64,000 nucleotides of DNA. Origin: Actinomycetota bacterium (GTDB lineage Bacteria; Actinomycetota; Acidimicrobiia; Acidimicrobiales; Ilumatobacteraceae). Under the pieces are notes generated by a model. It did not search any database. It was given only the letters and a program-made list of their open reading frames with translations, and had not been told where the DNA came from. Shown piece by piece: positions 1 to 8,243 of the stretch. Numbering within the stretch: position 1 is the first letter of the stretch; the number at the start of each line of letters is the position of its first letter. The stretch is from contig JAPKZX010000071.1 of NCBI GenBank assembly GCA_026393575.1, positions 1 through 64,000 of the forward strand, written 5' to 3'. The translations under genes and the position numbers were made by a program.

Positions 1-811
1 CACTGCGATACACAACGCGAATTGGCGTGTTTGGCATGGTAAGAGTCTGGCCAATCAATGTGTCATCGACAGTGACTGAACCCAATGAAACGGCTCCAAC
101 TTTTACTGCGTAAGAAGCACCCTTTGAGTAAGCAACCGACTTGGTCATTGTGCCAGTGATAGCAGCAGAGGCAACTGATGTTGTCTTCTTTGCTGCATCT
201 GTACGAGTGATCACAATCTTCTTGCCCTTGAATCGCTTCAATGCGGCAGCAGTTGCCGTCACTTTCAAGTTGACCTTATTGCCAGACTTTGCGATTGTGG
301 CGACGACACCATGCTTAGTGGCTTTCTTCACTGCTTTGATTGTTGTCACGGTGTTGTCGGCAACAATTGCTGGGTCATTCCAAGCTGTGATTGTTCCAGC
401 AAAAATTTTCGCAACGGTTTCAGACTTGAGTTGCACCGTTGAACCAGCTGGCAAAACACCGTCGAGACGGTATCCAATAGAAATAGGGCCGGCGATGAGT
501 GGAACGTAAACCAAATCGGCAGGTTTTGCCGCTGAAGCTGAATATGCAGACTCTGATCCACCAAACTTGTAAGTGCCAGCTTGGTATCCGGTCTTTCCGC
601 TGCCTGAACCGACCGACGCGTAAGATACGACATGCTTGTCAGGGTTGTAGTTCGTGGTGCGGTTGAACTGTGCGGCACAAATGTCCATCATGTTTGCCAT
701 GAAAGATGCACCGCCACCATTCAAGGTAATTGCGTTAGCAGGAATTGCTCCAGCTGCGGTAACCGCTGCGATTGTTGCAAGTGAAATTGCAATCTTCCGA
801 CGTAGTTTCAT
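1..811 (-). CDS. pstS: Phosphate ABC transporter substrate-binding protein PstS (3' end beyond window), with inserted domain
   Basis: Periplasmic/exported phosphate-binding protein of the Pst system; 270 residues are visible before the window edge, so the ORF track missed it. The start is ATG at 811 with GGAGGA about 8 nt upstream. Residues 1-26 form a signal peptide (basic KLRRK, hydrophobic core, ANA). Family motifs follow: GGGASF, YASVGSGSGKTGYQAG, KFGGSES, KIFAGTITAWNDPAI near residues 137-148 and TPIRVVYRS near 262-270. In ordinary PstS only a short loop separates the last two; here about 110 residues intervene. They are Lys/Thr/Val/Ala-rich and beta-like (e.g. VNLKVTATAAALKRFKGKK), so an Ig-like or similar beta domain is inserted. 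It lies downstream of pstB with its own PHO-box-like element, suggesting separate phosphate control. Identity is secure; the insert's role is unknown. Confidence 0.93.
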   Translation of the reverse strand, partial: MKLRRKIAISLATIAAVTAAGAIPANAITLNGGGASFMANMMDICAAQFNRTTNYNPDKHVVSYASVGSGSGKTGYQAGTYKFGGSESAYSASAAKPADLVYVPLIAGPISIGYRLDGVLPAGSTVQLKSETVAKIFAGTITAWNDPAIVADNTVTTIKAVKKATKHGVVATIAKSGNKVNLKVTATAAALKRFKGKKIVITRTDAAKKTTSVASAAITGTMTKSVAYSKGASYAVKVGAVSLGSVTVDDTLIGQTLTMPNTPIRVVYRS

Positions 812-884
812 TTTTGTTTTTCCTCCGGGGTTTATGTGTTGTCCCATGAGAAATATATGTCGGCAGGTTTGCGCCAAAGCCACA

Positions 885-917
885 GACAACTGAACACGAA
901 AGGAGTGCTAGGTGAAC
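885..917 (-). promoter_or_regulatory. PHO-box-like repeat upstream of pstS
   Basis: Read on the minus strand, three consecutive 11-nt units occur: GTTCACCTAGC, ACTCCTTTCGT, GTTCAGTTGTC. The first and third start with GTTCA, matching the actinobacterial PhoP box (direct repeats of GTTCACC on an 11-bp period). It lies about 75 bp upstream of the pstS start in the pstB-pstS gap. PhoP binding is inferred. Confidence 0.55.
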
Positions 918-933
918 ACTCGGTTAACGAGAT

Positions 934-1752
934 TCAGCCGAAACGACCCTGGACATAGTCAGCCGTTCGCTGATCTCCAGGGTTCGAAAAGATATTGGTG
1001 GTGAGATCAGCCTCAACCAGCTGACCAGGTCCGCCATCAGACAAGAAGAACGCACAATAATCAGACACACGAGCTGCCTGCTGCATGTTGTGAGTCACAA
1101 TCACAATGGTCATTGTCTGCGACAGTTGAACAATCGTTTCTTCCACACGAAGCGTGGAACCAGGGTCAAGTGCCGAGCAAGGCTCATCAAGCAGAAGCGC
1201 TTCAGGATTTAGTGCCAAGGCACGCGCAATGCAGAGTCTCTGCTGTTGTCCACCAGAAAGCGAAGAACCAGAAGCTTTCAGGCGATCCTTGACTTCTTTC
1301 CAGAGTCCAGCACGAGTGAGGCAATCTTCAAGAAGTTCGTCCTTGTTTTCAACTTTTACTTTTGCCAACTTAGGACCAGCCAAAACATTTTCTGCGATCG
1401 TCATCGATGGAAATGGGTTCGGCTTTTGAAAAACCATACCGATTCTCTTACGGATCTCTGTGGGGTCCACCTCAGGCGAATAGATGTCCTCTCCGTTAAA
1501 GAGAACCTCGCCTGCCATTGCTGCTTTCGGAATGAACTCGTGCATTCTGTTGAGAAGACGCAAGAACGTCGACTTTCCACAACCAGATGGCCCGATAAGA
1601 CCGGTAACCGTGTTCTGGGGGAAGTGAAGTGATACATCTGCAAGAGCGTGGTGCTTATTGAACCACGCATGCACGTTACGAACCTCTAACCCTGTGGATC
1701 CATTCACTTGCAGATTGTCTGCATTGCGGTTTGTATGGTCTTCAGTAGCCAT
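934..1752 (-). CDS. pstB: Phosphate ABC transporter ATP-binding protein PstB
   Basis: ATPase that powers phosphate import with PstA and PstC. Walker [10 protein letters not shown], the PstB-type Q-loop VFQKPNPFP, signature LSGGQQQR and Walker [13 protein letters not shown] are all present, and the length (272 aa) suits the family. The ORF track opens at 1821, where TAATG overlaps the pstA stop, but ATG 1752 is preceded by AAGGAG with 5-nt spacing and gives a normal N-terminus (MATEDH...[11 protein letters not shown]). The longer 295-aa form would need translation coupled to pstA. It is the third gene of the pstC-pstA-pstB unit. Confidence 0.93.
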   Translation of the reverse strand: MATEDHTNRNADNLQVNGSTGLEVRNVHAWFNKHHALADVSLHFPQNTVTGLIGPSGCGKSTFLRLLNRMHEFIPKAAMAGEVLFNGEDIYSPEVDPTEIRKRIGMVFQKPNPFPSMTIAENVLAGPKLAKVKVENKDELLEDCLTRAGLWKEVKDRLKASGSSLSGGQQQRLCIARALALNPEALLLDEPCSALDPGSTLRVEETIVQLSQTMTIVIVTHNMQQAARVSDYCAFFLSDGGPGQLVEADLTTNIFSNPGDQRTADYVQGRFG

Positions 1753-1820
1753 GGTTACTCCTTGTTGAATACCGGGCAGAATCATTTCTGACTCTGTTTT
1801 CTGTATAGAACTTTCATTCA

Positions 1821-2888
1821 TTAGTGCCTGCTCTTTGTATTACGACCACCAAGTAGTCGTGCTGTTACGAACAAAATAAAGACGATGCTCATCAACACTG
1901 CCGAGCCACCCCACGCACGAGCAACGGAAGTGTCTGACCCCGCGCCGAGGTTCGCAAAGATATAAGTGGGTAACGAAGCCATTGGCCCGTCCAAAATATT
2001 TGTCGTTAATTGTACGAAATACTGTGAAGTCAATAGCAAAGGCGCCGTCTCTCCTGCCACACGAGCAACACCCAGGATTGATGCAGTCACTAATCCTGAA
2101 CGAACTGTGGGAAGAACAATTCTAAAAACAGTAGAAAATTGACTTGCACCCATTGCGTACGAAGCTGCGCGCAGATCATCGGGAACAAGTTTCAGTACTT
2201 CCTCTGCCGTTCGGGCAACAGTGGGCAACATCAAAATAGCAAGAGCCAAACCACCAGCTAGAGCATTAAAACGATTAAACACAACAACAACGATGGTTGT
2301 ATAGATAAAGAGTCCCGCCACAATTGAAGGGACACCACTCATGGCCTGGGTAAAGAACCTCGCATATGAGGCGAATCTGCCTTTGACTTCGACAATATAA
2401 ATTGCCGTGATGATTCCTAGAGGAATAGCAACCATCGACGCAATGAAAATGAGAATGAGAGTTCCCACAATTGCGTGCGACAGTCCACCCATATTCAGCG
2501 GCTGATCTGAGGAGTTCACCAACATATCTGTTGTTAAGAAACCACTGTAGAAGGCTTCACGGCCTCGATTGAAAACAGTGAAGAGAATGGACATCCATGG
2601 CATGAATGCCGTGCCAAAAGCTAAACAGATAATGGCGCTCGCCATCTTGTCTTGTCCGGCTTTCTTGCCATATTTCATAGATGCAAGAAACGCAACTACT
2701 GGAAACACCAAAGCAAAAGCTACATAAGAACCAATTACACCGGCCAAACCAGTCACCTGCATTAACAAAGTTGCGCCAACTACAGAAACGACCAACATAA
2801 CTATTGCTTGACGCCATGCGCGCTTAGCTTGACGCCAAGGTCGTTGAGGTTGAGGAATGCTCGTCGCTTCAATGCTGGAAGTACTCAT
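1821..2888 (-). CDS. pstA: Phosphate ABC transporter permease PstA
   Basis: Inner-membrane permease of the phosphate importer. The core carries the family pattern [15 protein letters not shown] and the EAA-like loop near [22 protein letters not shown]. At 355 aa it is about 60 residues longer than E. coli PstA; the excess is an N-terminal stretch with two additional hydrophobic segments (about residues 28-48 and 52-68) before the usual membrane core. The start ATG overlaps the pstC stop as ATGA (2885-2888), and its stop overlaps a possible pstB start as TAATG, so the three genes look translationally coupled. Confidence 0.92.
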   Translation of the reverse strand: MSTSSIEATSIPQPQRPWRQAKRAWRQAIVMLVVSVVGATLLMQVTGLAGVIGSYVAFALVFPVVAFLASMKYGKKAGQDKMASAIICLAFGTAFMPWMSILFTVFNRGREAFYSGFLTTDMLVNSSDQPLNMGGLSHAIVGTLILIFIASMVAIPLGIITAIYIVEVKGRFASYARFFTQAMSGVPSIVAGLFIYTTIVVVVFNRFNALAGGLALAILMLPTVARTAEEVLKLVPDDLRAASYAMGASQFSTVFRIVLPTVRSGLVTASILGVARVAGETAPLLLTSQYFVQLTTNILDGPMASLPTYIFANLGAGSDTSVARAWGGSAVLMSIVFILFVTARLLGGRNTKSRH

Positions 2889-3856
2889 GCTGTGTTCCTA
2901 GCGCGATTAACAATCAAGGTGGCGGTTGCATTGACCGCTAAGGTCACGAGGAAGAGAACTAATCCGGCAGCCATCAGCCCCTTAAGTTCGTATGGAGTAG
3001 CTTCACTGAAACGTGTTGCGATGAGAGATGCAACGTTGCCACCCGCTGAAGCAAGAATTTGCAAATTGATTTTGAAGACAAGGTTCAGTACTAGATATAC
3101 GGCGACAGTTTCACCCAATGCGCGCCCAAGGCCGAGCATTGCACCGCCAACAAGCCCACTTCGACCAAAGGGCATGACAACGGAGCGAATAGCACCCCAT
3201 TTTGTTCCACCCAAACCGTATGCCGCATCGATCTGGTCGCGTGGCGCTTGGCTGTACACCTCGCGCGCCACCGAAGTTGTGATTGGCAAAATCATAAGGG
3301 CGAGAAGAAGCCCGGCAATAAAGGGGGAACGCGTAAAGATTGGTGCGGGGACCTTAAAGAACCAAATCCAATCGAACCATGAATTCAGTGACTTAGCCCA
3401 TCCGGCGGCAAGATTATTCAAAATCGTGTAACCCCAGATGCCATAAATGACTGATGGAATCGCTGCCACGAGGTCTAGCACCGCAGTAAGTGGTTTACGA
3501 ATGAAACTTGGTGCGTAGTACTCGAGAAACAATGCAACACAGATTGCAAATGGCAACGCAACAGTGATGGCAATGATTGCTGTAACGACCGAGCCAACAA
3601 GCATGGCTGCAATACCGAAACTGGCCGGAGTAACGCCATCGGCACTCCCGCTATCCCACTTAGCGCTCGTAATAAATGAGAAGCCAAAGTCTCTAAACAC
3701 TTCAAAGCCGCGAAAGAGCAAAAAAGATGCAATGAGAGCTAGCAATGAGAGAGATAGAATTGCTCCGGTCGCCATTGCACGCCTGAAGATACGATCAGCC
3801 AAACCTCGGCGAATCACAATCTCACGTTGTTTGAGGTCAGTACTTTCCACCCGCAA
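2885..3856 (-). CDS. pstC: Phosphate ABC transporter permease PstC
   Basis: Second membrane subunit of the Pst importer; 323 aa, normal for PstC. It shows DLVAAIPSVIYGIWG and the loop YGLGGTKWGAIRSVVMPFGRSGLVGGAMLGLGRALGET in short motifs typical of the family. The ORF opens with TTG at 3856 (GAGAG about 5 nt upstream); GTG at 3850 is an alternative. First gene of pstC-pstA-pstB, directly behind a perfect PHO box, so expression under phosphate limitation is likely. Confidence 0.92.
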   Translation of the reverse strand: MRVESTDLKQREIVIRRGLADRIFRRAMATGAILSLSLLALIASFLLFRGFEVFRDFGFSFITSAKWDSGSADGVTPASFGIAAMLVGSVVTAIIAITVALPFAICVALFLEYYAPSFIRKPLTAVLDLVAAIPSVIYGIWGYTILNNLAAGWAKSLNSWFDWIWFFKVPAPIFTRSPFIAGLLLALMILPITTSVAREVYSQAPRDQIDAAYGLGGTKWGAIRSVVMPFGRSGLVGGAMLGLGRALGETVAVYLVLNLVFKINLQILASAGGNVASLIATRFSEATPYELKGLMAAGLVLFLVTLAVNATATLIVNRARNTA

Positions 3857-3889
3857 AGTCTCTCAATGCCAGTTGTCTCGCAACCGACG

Positions 3890-3911
3890 GCAAGGTGAAC
3901 GCAAGGTGAAC
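3890..3911 (-). promoter_or_regulatory. PHO box upstream of pstC
   Basis: On the minus strand the 11-mer GTTCACCTTGC occurs twice in immediate tandem. This is the canonical actinobacterial PhoP-binding arrangement (GTTCACC direct repeats with 11-bp period), placed 34 bp before the pstC start in the modC-pstC gap. The repeat is seen directly; PhoP binding is inferred. Confidence 0.75.
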
Positions 3912-3943
3912 CCCACCAAGTTTTTTGGGGCTTTTCTTGGGCT

Positions 3944-4576
3944 CTAACCGAAAGCGAGGATGTTGGTGGCCAGGGCCTGGACATCCTCAGGGTCATGGGA
4001 GACAAGGACAACAGAGCCTTGGTAGCCCTGCACCAATGAGGGCAGCAGGTCTCGCAGGCCCTGGCGGGACGAGACGTCAACTGATGCAAATGGCTCGTCG
4101 AGAAGTAGGACCGGCGGTCGCAGGACAAGCGCGCGAGCAAGGGCTACCCGTTGGCGCTCCCCGCCGCTGACCTGCCCGGGTTTTCTATCCGCCAACTCAT
4201 CGAGTCCAACAAGCGTCAACTCTTCTGCAGCTCGTGCGTGTGCCTCTTGTTTTGATAACCCAGTTGCACGCAGGCCATACGCAACATTTGCAATGAGTGA
4301 CAGGTGAGGAAATAGTCGCAGGTCTTGAAAGACAACACCGCAGTGCCTATCTTGCGCAGGAGTAAAGATCTTTGTGATTGGCTCATCCCACACCACATTG
4401 TCAAATGACAATCGCCCACTCTTCAATGCTGCAATGCCGGCGATGGTTTGCAACACAGTTGATTTTCCAGAACCGTTTGCGCCAACGATGGCCAAAATCT
4501 CTCCGTGTTGCACTGTGACGTCAACTTCGCGAGAGAACTCTCCCCTGCCCACTTGGCCCTGCAACACCAAACTCAT
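3944..4576 (-). CDS. modC: Molybdate ABC transporter ATP-binding protein ModC (short form without TOBE domain)
   Basis: ATPase of the molybdate importer. Walker A GANGSGKST, Q-loop VVFQDLRLFPHLS, signature VSGGERQRVALARAL and Walker B LLLDEPFASVD are clear. At 210 aa the protein ends right after the nucleotide-binding domain (…DPEDVQALATNILAFG); classical ModC (about 350 aa) continues into a Mop/TOBE oxyanion-sensing domain, which is missing. The ATG overlaps the modB stop as ATGA. Assignment as molybdate rather than sulfate or tungstate rests on neighbours modA and modB. Confidence 0.85.
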   Translation of the reverse strand: MSLVLQGQVGRGEFSREVDVTVQHGEILAIVGANGSGKSTVLQTIAGIAALKSGRLSFDNVVWDEPITKIFTPAQDRHCGVVFQDLRLFPHLSLIANVAYGLRATGLSKQEAHARAAEELTLVGLDELADRKPGQVSGGERQRVALARALVLRPPVLLLDEPFASVDVSSRQGLRDLLPSLVQGYQGSVVLVSHDPEDVQALATNILAFG

Positions 4577-5361
4577 TGTTCATCTCCAGACATCCAGCGA
4601 TCTCGCAGACCGACCAACACTGCCACTGAGATTGCAACCATCAACAGCGACAACACGAGCGAGAGTTGATAATCGACTGAAACAAGTTCATACACAGCCA
4701 TCGGCAATGTTTGAGTTTTACTCGGAAAACTTCCGGCGAAGGTAATCGATGCTCCGAACTCACCTAGAGAGCGAGCCCACGACAATGCAAAACCAGCGAT
4801 GATGGCGGGGCGAGCCAGTGGCAGTGCAACTGTGAGAAACACGCGCAACGGACTTGCACCCAATGTTTCTGCAGCTTCTTCGAGATGACGATCATTTTGC
4901 CGAAATGCTGCTTCTACTGCGAGAACAAAAAATGGCAATGCCACAAACACTTGCGCCATTACTACTGCAGTGCGTGTGAACGGAAGCGAAACACCCCACC
5001 AGTCATAGAGATACTGCCCTACTACGCCCCGCCTGCCAAACGCAGCGAGTAATGCAATGCCGCCCACAACCGGAGGCAAAACAATGGGAACGATGCTGAT
5101 GGTGCGTAGAACTGATATTCCTCGACCTGATGAGCGTGCAAGAACCCACGACAATGGAATACCGATAATGCTGGCAATACATGCAGCAATGACAGAGGTT
5201 TGAAGTGACACAAGGAGCGCATCTCTTGTTGTTTTTTGGGCCACGATGTCCCAGGCATCAGACCACGGAGCCCTCACAAGAATCGCCAAAATTGGAAGCG
5301 CTATAAACGCAACAGCAATTGCGGCCATCGCAAGAACAACTGGAGAGAACCTTTGCTTCAT
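4573..5361 (-). CDS. modB: Molybdate ABC transporter permease ModB
   Basis: Integral membrane permease, 262 aa with about six hydrophobic helices. The cytoplasmic EAA loop contacting the ATPase reads EAAETLGASPLRVFLTVALP, and the SLGEFGASITFAGSF segment is typical of ModB/CysT permeases. It is coupled to modA (TAATG overlap at 5361) and modC (ATGA), forming a modABC operon on the minus strand. Confidence 0.9.
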   Translation of the reverse strand: MKQRFSPVVLAMAAIAVAFIALPILAILVRAPWSDAWDIVAQKTTRDALLVSLQTSVIAACIASIIGIPLSWVLARSSGRGISVLRTISIVPIVLPPVVGGIALLAAFGRRGVVGQYLYDWWGVSLPFTRTAVVMAQVFVALPFFVLAVEAAFRQNDRHLEEAAETLGASPLRVFLTVALPLARPAIIAGFALSWARSLGEFGASITFAGSFPSKTQTLPMAVYELVSVDYQLSLVLSLLMVAISVAVLVGLRDRWMSGDEQ

Positions 5362-6206
5362 TACGGTGCGCTAAATCCGTGCTTGGACTGAAGAATTGAC
5401 TGAAATGCGGAAGAAGCAATGAACTGCGAGAACTCTCGAGAGTTTGCCTTGGCGTTGATTGCACCCACGTAATACTCATTAGCAAGGTTAAGTGCTTTGC
5501 CATTATGCATGTCCGGGATCTCAACGCACCCACTGCTCTTCTTACGTGTTGCAGAAAAGTGACAATCGCTTTCATAGACGATTCCAGCATCAAGTTCACC
5601 TATCTCTATTTTTGAGATAAGATCTTCTACTGATGGAGATTCCGTATCGGCTATTTCATCACGGTTCAAGGATTGATTACCGTACGCCTCCATTACATTT
5701 TTCAACACCGAATCTGCAAGTGAGCCACAAGGCGCAGTCTCTACACAGAGACCTACTTTTATGTTTGGGTTTTTACTATCAAGAAGACTGAGGAGCGAAG
5801 TGATGCTTTCATTGAAATTCGAATTTTTGTAAAACATAATGGCGGCATAGTTCTTCGCAAATCGAGATGGCGTGGAGATGACTCCTGCACTCGTCACAGT
5901 GTCCATCGTCGATTTACTTGCTGAAACAAAAACGTCTCCCGGGAAACCATTCACAATTTGTGCTGCAAGAGTGGCTGAGGAACCAAAGCTAAAAACTAAG
6001 TCGGTTACACACGGATGATCTGCGAGATATTCAGGCTGAATCTCCTGAAGAACATTCGACATGGAACTTGCTGCAAGTACGACTATCTTGCCTTGGTCTT
6101 CTGGCGCCGGGCATGAAATGGAAGTTGAGTCAGTTGAAGAGGAAGTTGAACTCACGCAACCCGTCAAGCACAGTGCCCCCACCAGCAACGTTCCCAAAAA
6201 TCTCAC
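5361..6206 (-). CDS. modA: Molybdate ABC transporter substrate-binding lipoprotein ModA
   Basis: Binds molybdate outside the membrane and delivers it to ModBC. The N-terminus is a lipoprotein signal (LLVGALCLTGC lipobox), followed by the ModA-type start VVLAASSMSNVLQEI, then SFGSSATLAAQI and GELDAGIVYESDC. The ORF track opens with GTG 6209, but the second GTG at 6206 is preferred: TACTCT lies exactly six bases upstream, the leaderless pattern seen throughout this window. The product (281 aa) feeds molybdenum-cofactor enzymes such as the CoxL-like protein at 16-18 kb. Confidence 0.88.
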   Translation of the reverse strand: MRFLGTLLVGALCLTGCVSSTSSSTDSTSISCPAPEDQGKIVVLAASSMSNVLQEIQPEYLADHPCVTDLVFSFGSSATLAAQIVNGFPGDVFVSASKSTMDTVTSAGVISTPSRFAKNYAAIMFYKNSNFNESITSLLSLLDSKNPNIKVGLCVETAPCGSLADSVLKNVMEAYGNQSLNRDEIADTESPSVEDLISKIEIGELDAGIVYESDCHFSATRKKSSGCVEIPDMHNGKALNLANEYYVGAINAKANSREFSQFIASSAFQSILQSKHGFSAP

Positions 6207-6212
6207 CACGTC

Positions 6213-6218
6213 AGAGTA
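6213..6218 (-). promoter_or_regulatory. Leaderless -10 element of modA
   Basis: TACTCT (minus strand) six nt before GTG 6206, with TTGTGA 18 nt further upstream as a possible -35. It overlaps the left arm of the inverted repeat at 6215-6235. Confidence 0.6.
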
Positions 6219-6235
6219 GTAACTTTTTGACTACT
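6215..6235. promoter_or_regulatory. Operator-like inverted repeat between modA and padR
   Basis: AGTAGT, nine bases, ACTACT. One arm overlaps the -10 of modA; the other overlaps the TTGACT -35 of the PadR-type gene. A protein bound here could block both promoters, so it is the natural operator candidate for the divergent PadR regulator. Binding is inferred. Confidence 0.5.
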
Positions 6236-6248
6236 TTCACAACAGGAC

Positions 6249-6254
6249 TATGGT
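6249..6254 (+). promoter_or_regulatory. Leaderless promoter of the PadR-type gene
   Basis: TATGGT six nt before ATG 6261, with TTGACT at 6227-6232 as -35 (16-nt spacer). No Shine-Dalgarno sequence precedes the ATG. Confidence 0.6.
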
Positions 6255-6260
6255 ATTCAT

Positions 6261-6770
6261 ATGGCCCGGCAAGATGCACAACTAGCAAGAGATGTTGTAT
6301 TGGCGCTTGTTGTACTTACCCCTCGCCATGGCTGGGCTGTGCATGAAGAGCTTGCACCTAGCGGCACCATAGGTCGTGCATGGACGTTGTCTCGCCAATT
6401 GGTGTACCGCGCCATAGATACTTTGGTGGCTGATGGACTAGTGAAGCGTGCAACACCCAAAGATGGTGGCGGCGCCGACAAAGTGATCATCTCCCCTACC
6501 GCTGCTGGTAAACGTCATGCAGAGATGTGGCTCAATACTCCTGTTTTACATCTTCGTGATGTGCGTACAGAACTTGTTGTAAAAGTAATGCTGCGCGAAC
6601 AGTTTCAATTGCCACTGCAACCCTTCGTTACCAAACAACGACAAGTCTTTGAGCCACTGATTGATGCGATCAACAAGAGTTCGTCTCAGTCGCCAGTCGA
6701 AATGTGGCGCCGCGAAAGTGCAAGCGCAGTAAAGCGCTACTTAACGCGATTAGAAAAATACGGGAATTAA
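6261..6770 (+). CDS. PadR-family transcriptional regulator
   Basis: A 169-aa winged-helix regulator. The N-terminal half (VVLALVVLTPRHGWAVHEEL…LSRQLVYRAIDTLVADGLVKR) is the PadR HTH pattern, and PTAAGKRHAEMWL is its typical wing-end region; the C-terminus is helical and probably mediates dimerisation. It is divergent from modA with a shared operator-like repeat, so control of molybdate uptake is the likeliest job. The inducer is unknown; no Mop-type molybdate domain is visible. Its stop codon overlaps that of livF by four bases. Confidence 0.8.
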   Translation: MARQDAQLARDVVLALVVLTPRHGWAVHEELAPSGTIGRAWTLSRQLVYRAIDTLVADGLVKRATPKDGGGADKVIISPTAAGKRHAEMWLNTPVLHLRDVRTELVVKVMLREQFQLPLQPFVTKQRQVFEPLIDAINKSSSQSPVEMWRRESASAVKRYLTRLEKYGN

Positions 6771-7477
6771 CCGCCGAGGTATGCAGCGCGTACTGCAGGA
6801 TCTACAAGCAGATCTGCCCCAGTACCTGTCTTCATTACGTACCCAGTCTCGAGTACATACCCACGGTGCGCAGTCTTCAATGCTTGCGTAGCGTTTTGCT
6901 CCACCATGAGGACTGAAATGCCTTCAGAGTTGATTTGCTTCACGATGCTGAAGATCTGTGCAATCAACATTGGTGCAAGACCCATCGATGGTTCATCGAG
7001 CAACATAAGACGCGGACGGCTCATGAGCGCTCGACCAATAGCGAGCATCTGCTGCTCTCCACCAGACAATGTGCCACCCATTTGAGAAATGCGCTCGCCG
7101 AGGCGTGGGAACAAACTGATGACATGTTCCATGTCTGCGGCTTTCGTTGCGCTCTTATAGCCACGGATATAGGTACCCATGTCTAAGTTCTCACGCACTG
7201 TCATGCCGGGGAAAATTCCGCGACCTTCTGGAGCCTGACAAATACCGAGCTTCACGCGGTCGTGCGGCGCCATGTTGGTGATGTCTTGTCCTTCGAACAG
7301 AATGCGACCTTGAGCAACAGGGCGCACACCAGAGATGGTTCGCATTGTTGTTGTCTTGCCGGCGCCGTTTGCACCGATAAGGGAAACAATCTCGCCTTCA
7401 TTCACATTGAAAGAGATGCCTTTAATGGCTTCAATCTTTCCGTAGAAAACATGTAGGTCTTGTACCTCAAGCAGCAT
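6767..7477 (-). CDS. livF: Branched-chain amino acid-type ABC transporter ATPase LivF
   Basis: Second ATPase of a Liv/HAAT-type importer. Walker A GANGAGKTT, ICQAPEGRGIFPGMTVREN (the LivF PEGR motif), LSGGEQQMLAIGRAL and LLLDEPSMGLAP are present. The ORF track start (7504) is too long: ATG 7477 (MLLEVQDLHVFYG, 236 aa) has GGAG 8 nt upstream and overlaps the livG end by 11 bp. Last gene of the livK-H-M-G-F series. Confidence 0.93.
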   Translation of the reverse strand: MLLEVQDLHVFYGKIEAIKGISFNVNEGEIVSLIGANGAGKTTTMRTISGVRPVAQGRILFEGQDITNMAPHDRVKLGICQAPEGRGIFPGMTVRENLDMGTYIRGYKSATKAADMEHVISLFPRLGERISQMGGTLSGGEQQMLAIGRALMSRPRLMLLDEPSMGLAPMLIAQIFSIVKQINSEGISVLMVEQNATQALKTAHRGYVLETGYVMKTGTGADLLVDPAVRAAYLGG

Positions 7478-8243
7478 CGTCTGGTACTCCCAAATAGGCA
7501 GCAATCACATCGGGGTTATTGCGCATTTCTTCTGGCAAGCCTTCTGCAATTTTCTTTCCGAAGTCGAGTACTGCAATACGGTCAGAAATCTTCATCACAA
7601 CGTTCATGTCGTGCTCAATCAAAAGCACTGTGTAGCCCTGTGCACGAATCTTCAAAATCAGTTCGTTCAGTTCCTGCTTCTCTGCAGGGTTGAAACCGGC
7701 CGCTGGCTCATCGAGGCAGAGCAACTGTGGATTTGTGCCCAATGCACGAGCAATCTCTAATCGACGCTGGTGACCGTATGGCAAGTTACGGGCAGCGACT
7801 TCGGCATATTCATCAATTCCGATGAACTTCAAAAGTTCATGCGCCCGTTCGCGACTTTCACGCTCTTCGCGCTTGCTACGTGGAATTCCAAGGACAGCAC
7901 CAACCACACTGGTTTTACTGTGTGCATCAATACCCACCATGACGTTCTCTACTGCAGACATATCAGGGAACAATCGAATGTTTTGGAACGTACGTGCAAT
8001 TCCACGCTTGGTGATTTGATAACGCTTCAATCCGAGCAATGACTTGTTATCGAAACTGACGAAACCTTTTGTTGGTGCGTACACGCCAGTAATGACGTTG
8101 AAGCATGTTGTCTTGCCTGCGCCGTTGGGGCCGATGAGCCCGAGGATCTCGCCCTTATTGATATGCAATGAAACATTGTCGAGAGCGGTGACACCGCCAA
8201 ATTGCATTGTGACCGCGTCGACGCTGAGAAGAACTTCACTCAT
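7467..8243 (-). CDS. livG: Branched-chain amino acid-type ABC transporter ATPase LivG
   Basis: First ATPase of the importer, 258 aa. Walker A GPNGAGKTT, LivG-specific ARTFQNIRLFPDMSAVENV, signature LPYGHQRRLEIARAL and Walker B LCLDEPAAGFNP are visible, ending in the H-loop LLIEHDM. It overlaps livM by four bases (ATGA) and livF by 11 bp, indicating coupled translation. Confidence 0.94.
   Translation of the reverse strand: MSEVLLSVDAVTMQFGGVTALDNVSLHINKGEILGLIGPNGAGKTTCFNVITGVYAPTKGFVSFDNKSLLGLKRYQITKRGIARTFQNIRLFPDMSAVENVMVGIDAHSKTSVVGAVLGIPRSKREERESRERAHELLKFIGIDEYAEVAARNLPYGHQRRLEIARALGTNPQLLCLDEPAAGFNPAEKQELNELILKIRAQGYTVLLIEHDMNVVMKISDRIAVLDFGKKIAEGLPEEMRNNPDVIAAYLGVPDDAA

Noticed and set aside
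141-893. ORFs at 141-509 (+), 346-678 (-) and 654-893 (+)
   Set aside because: Shadows of pstS, which is open on the minus strand to the window edge and so missing from the track.
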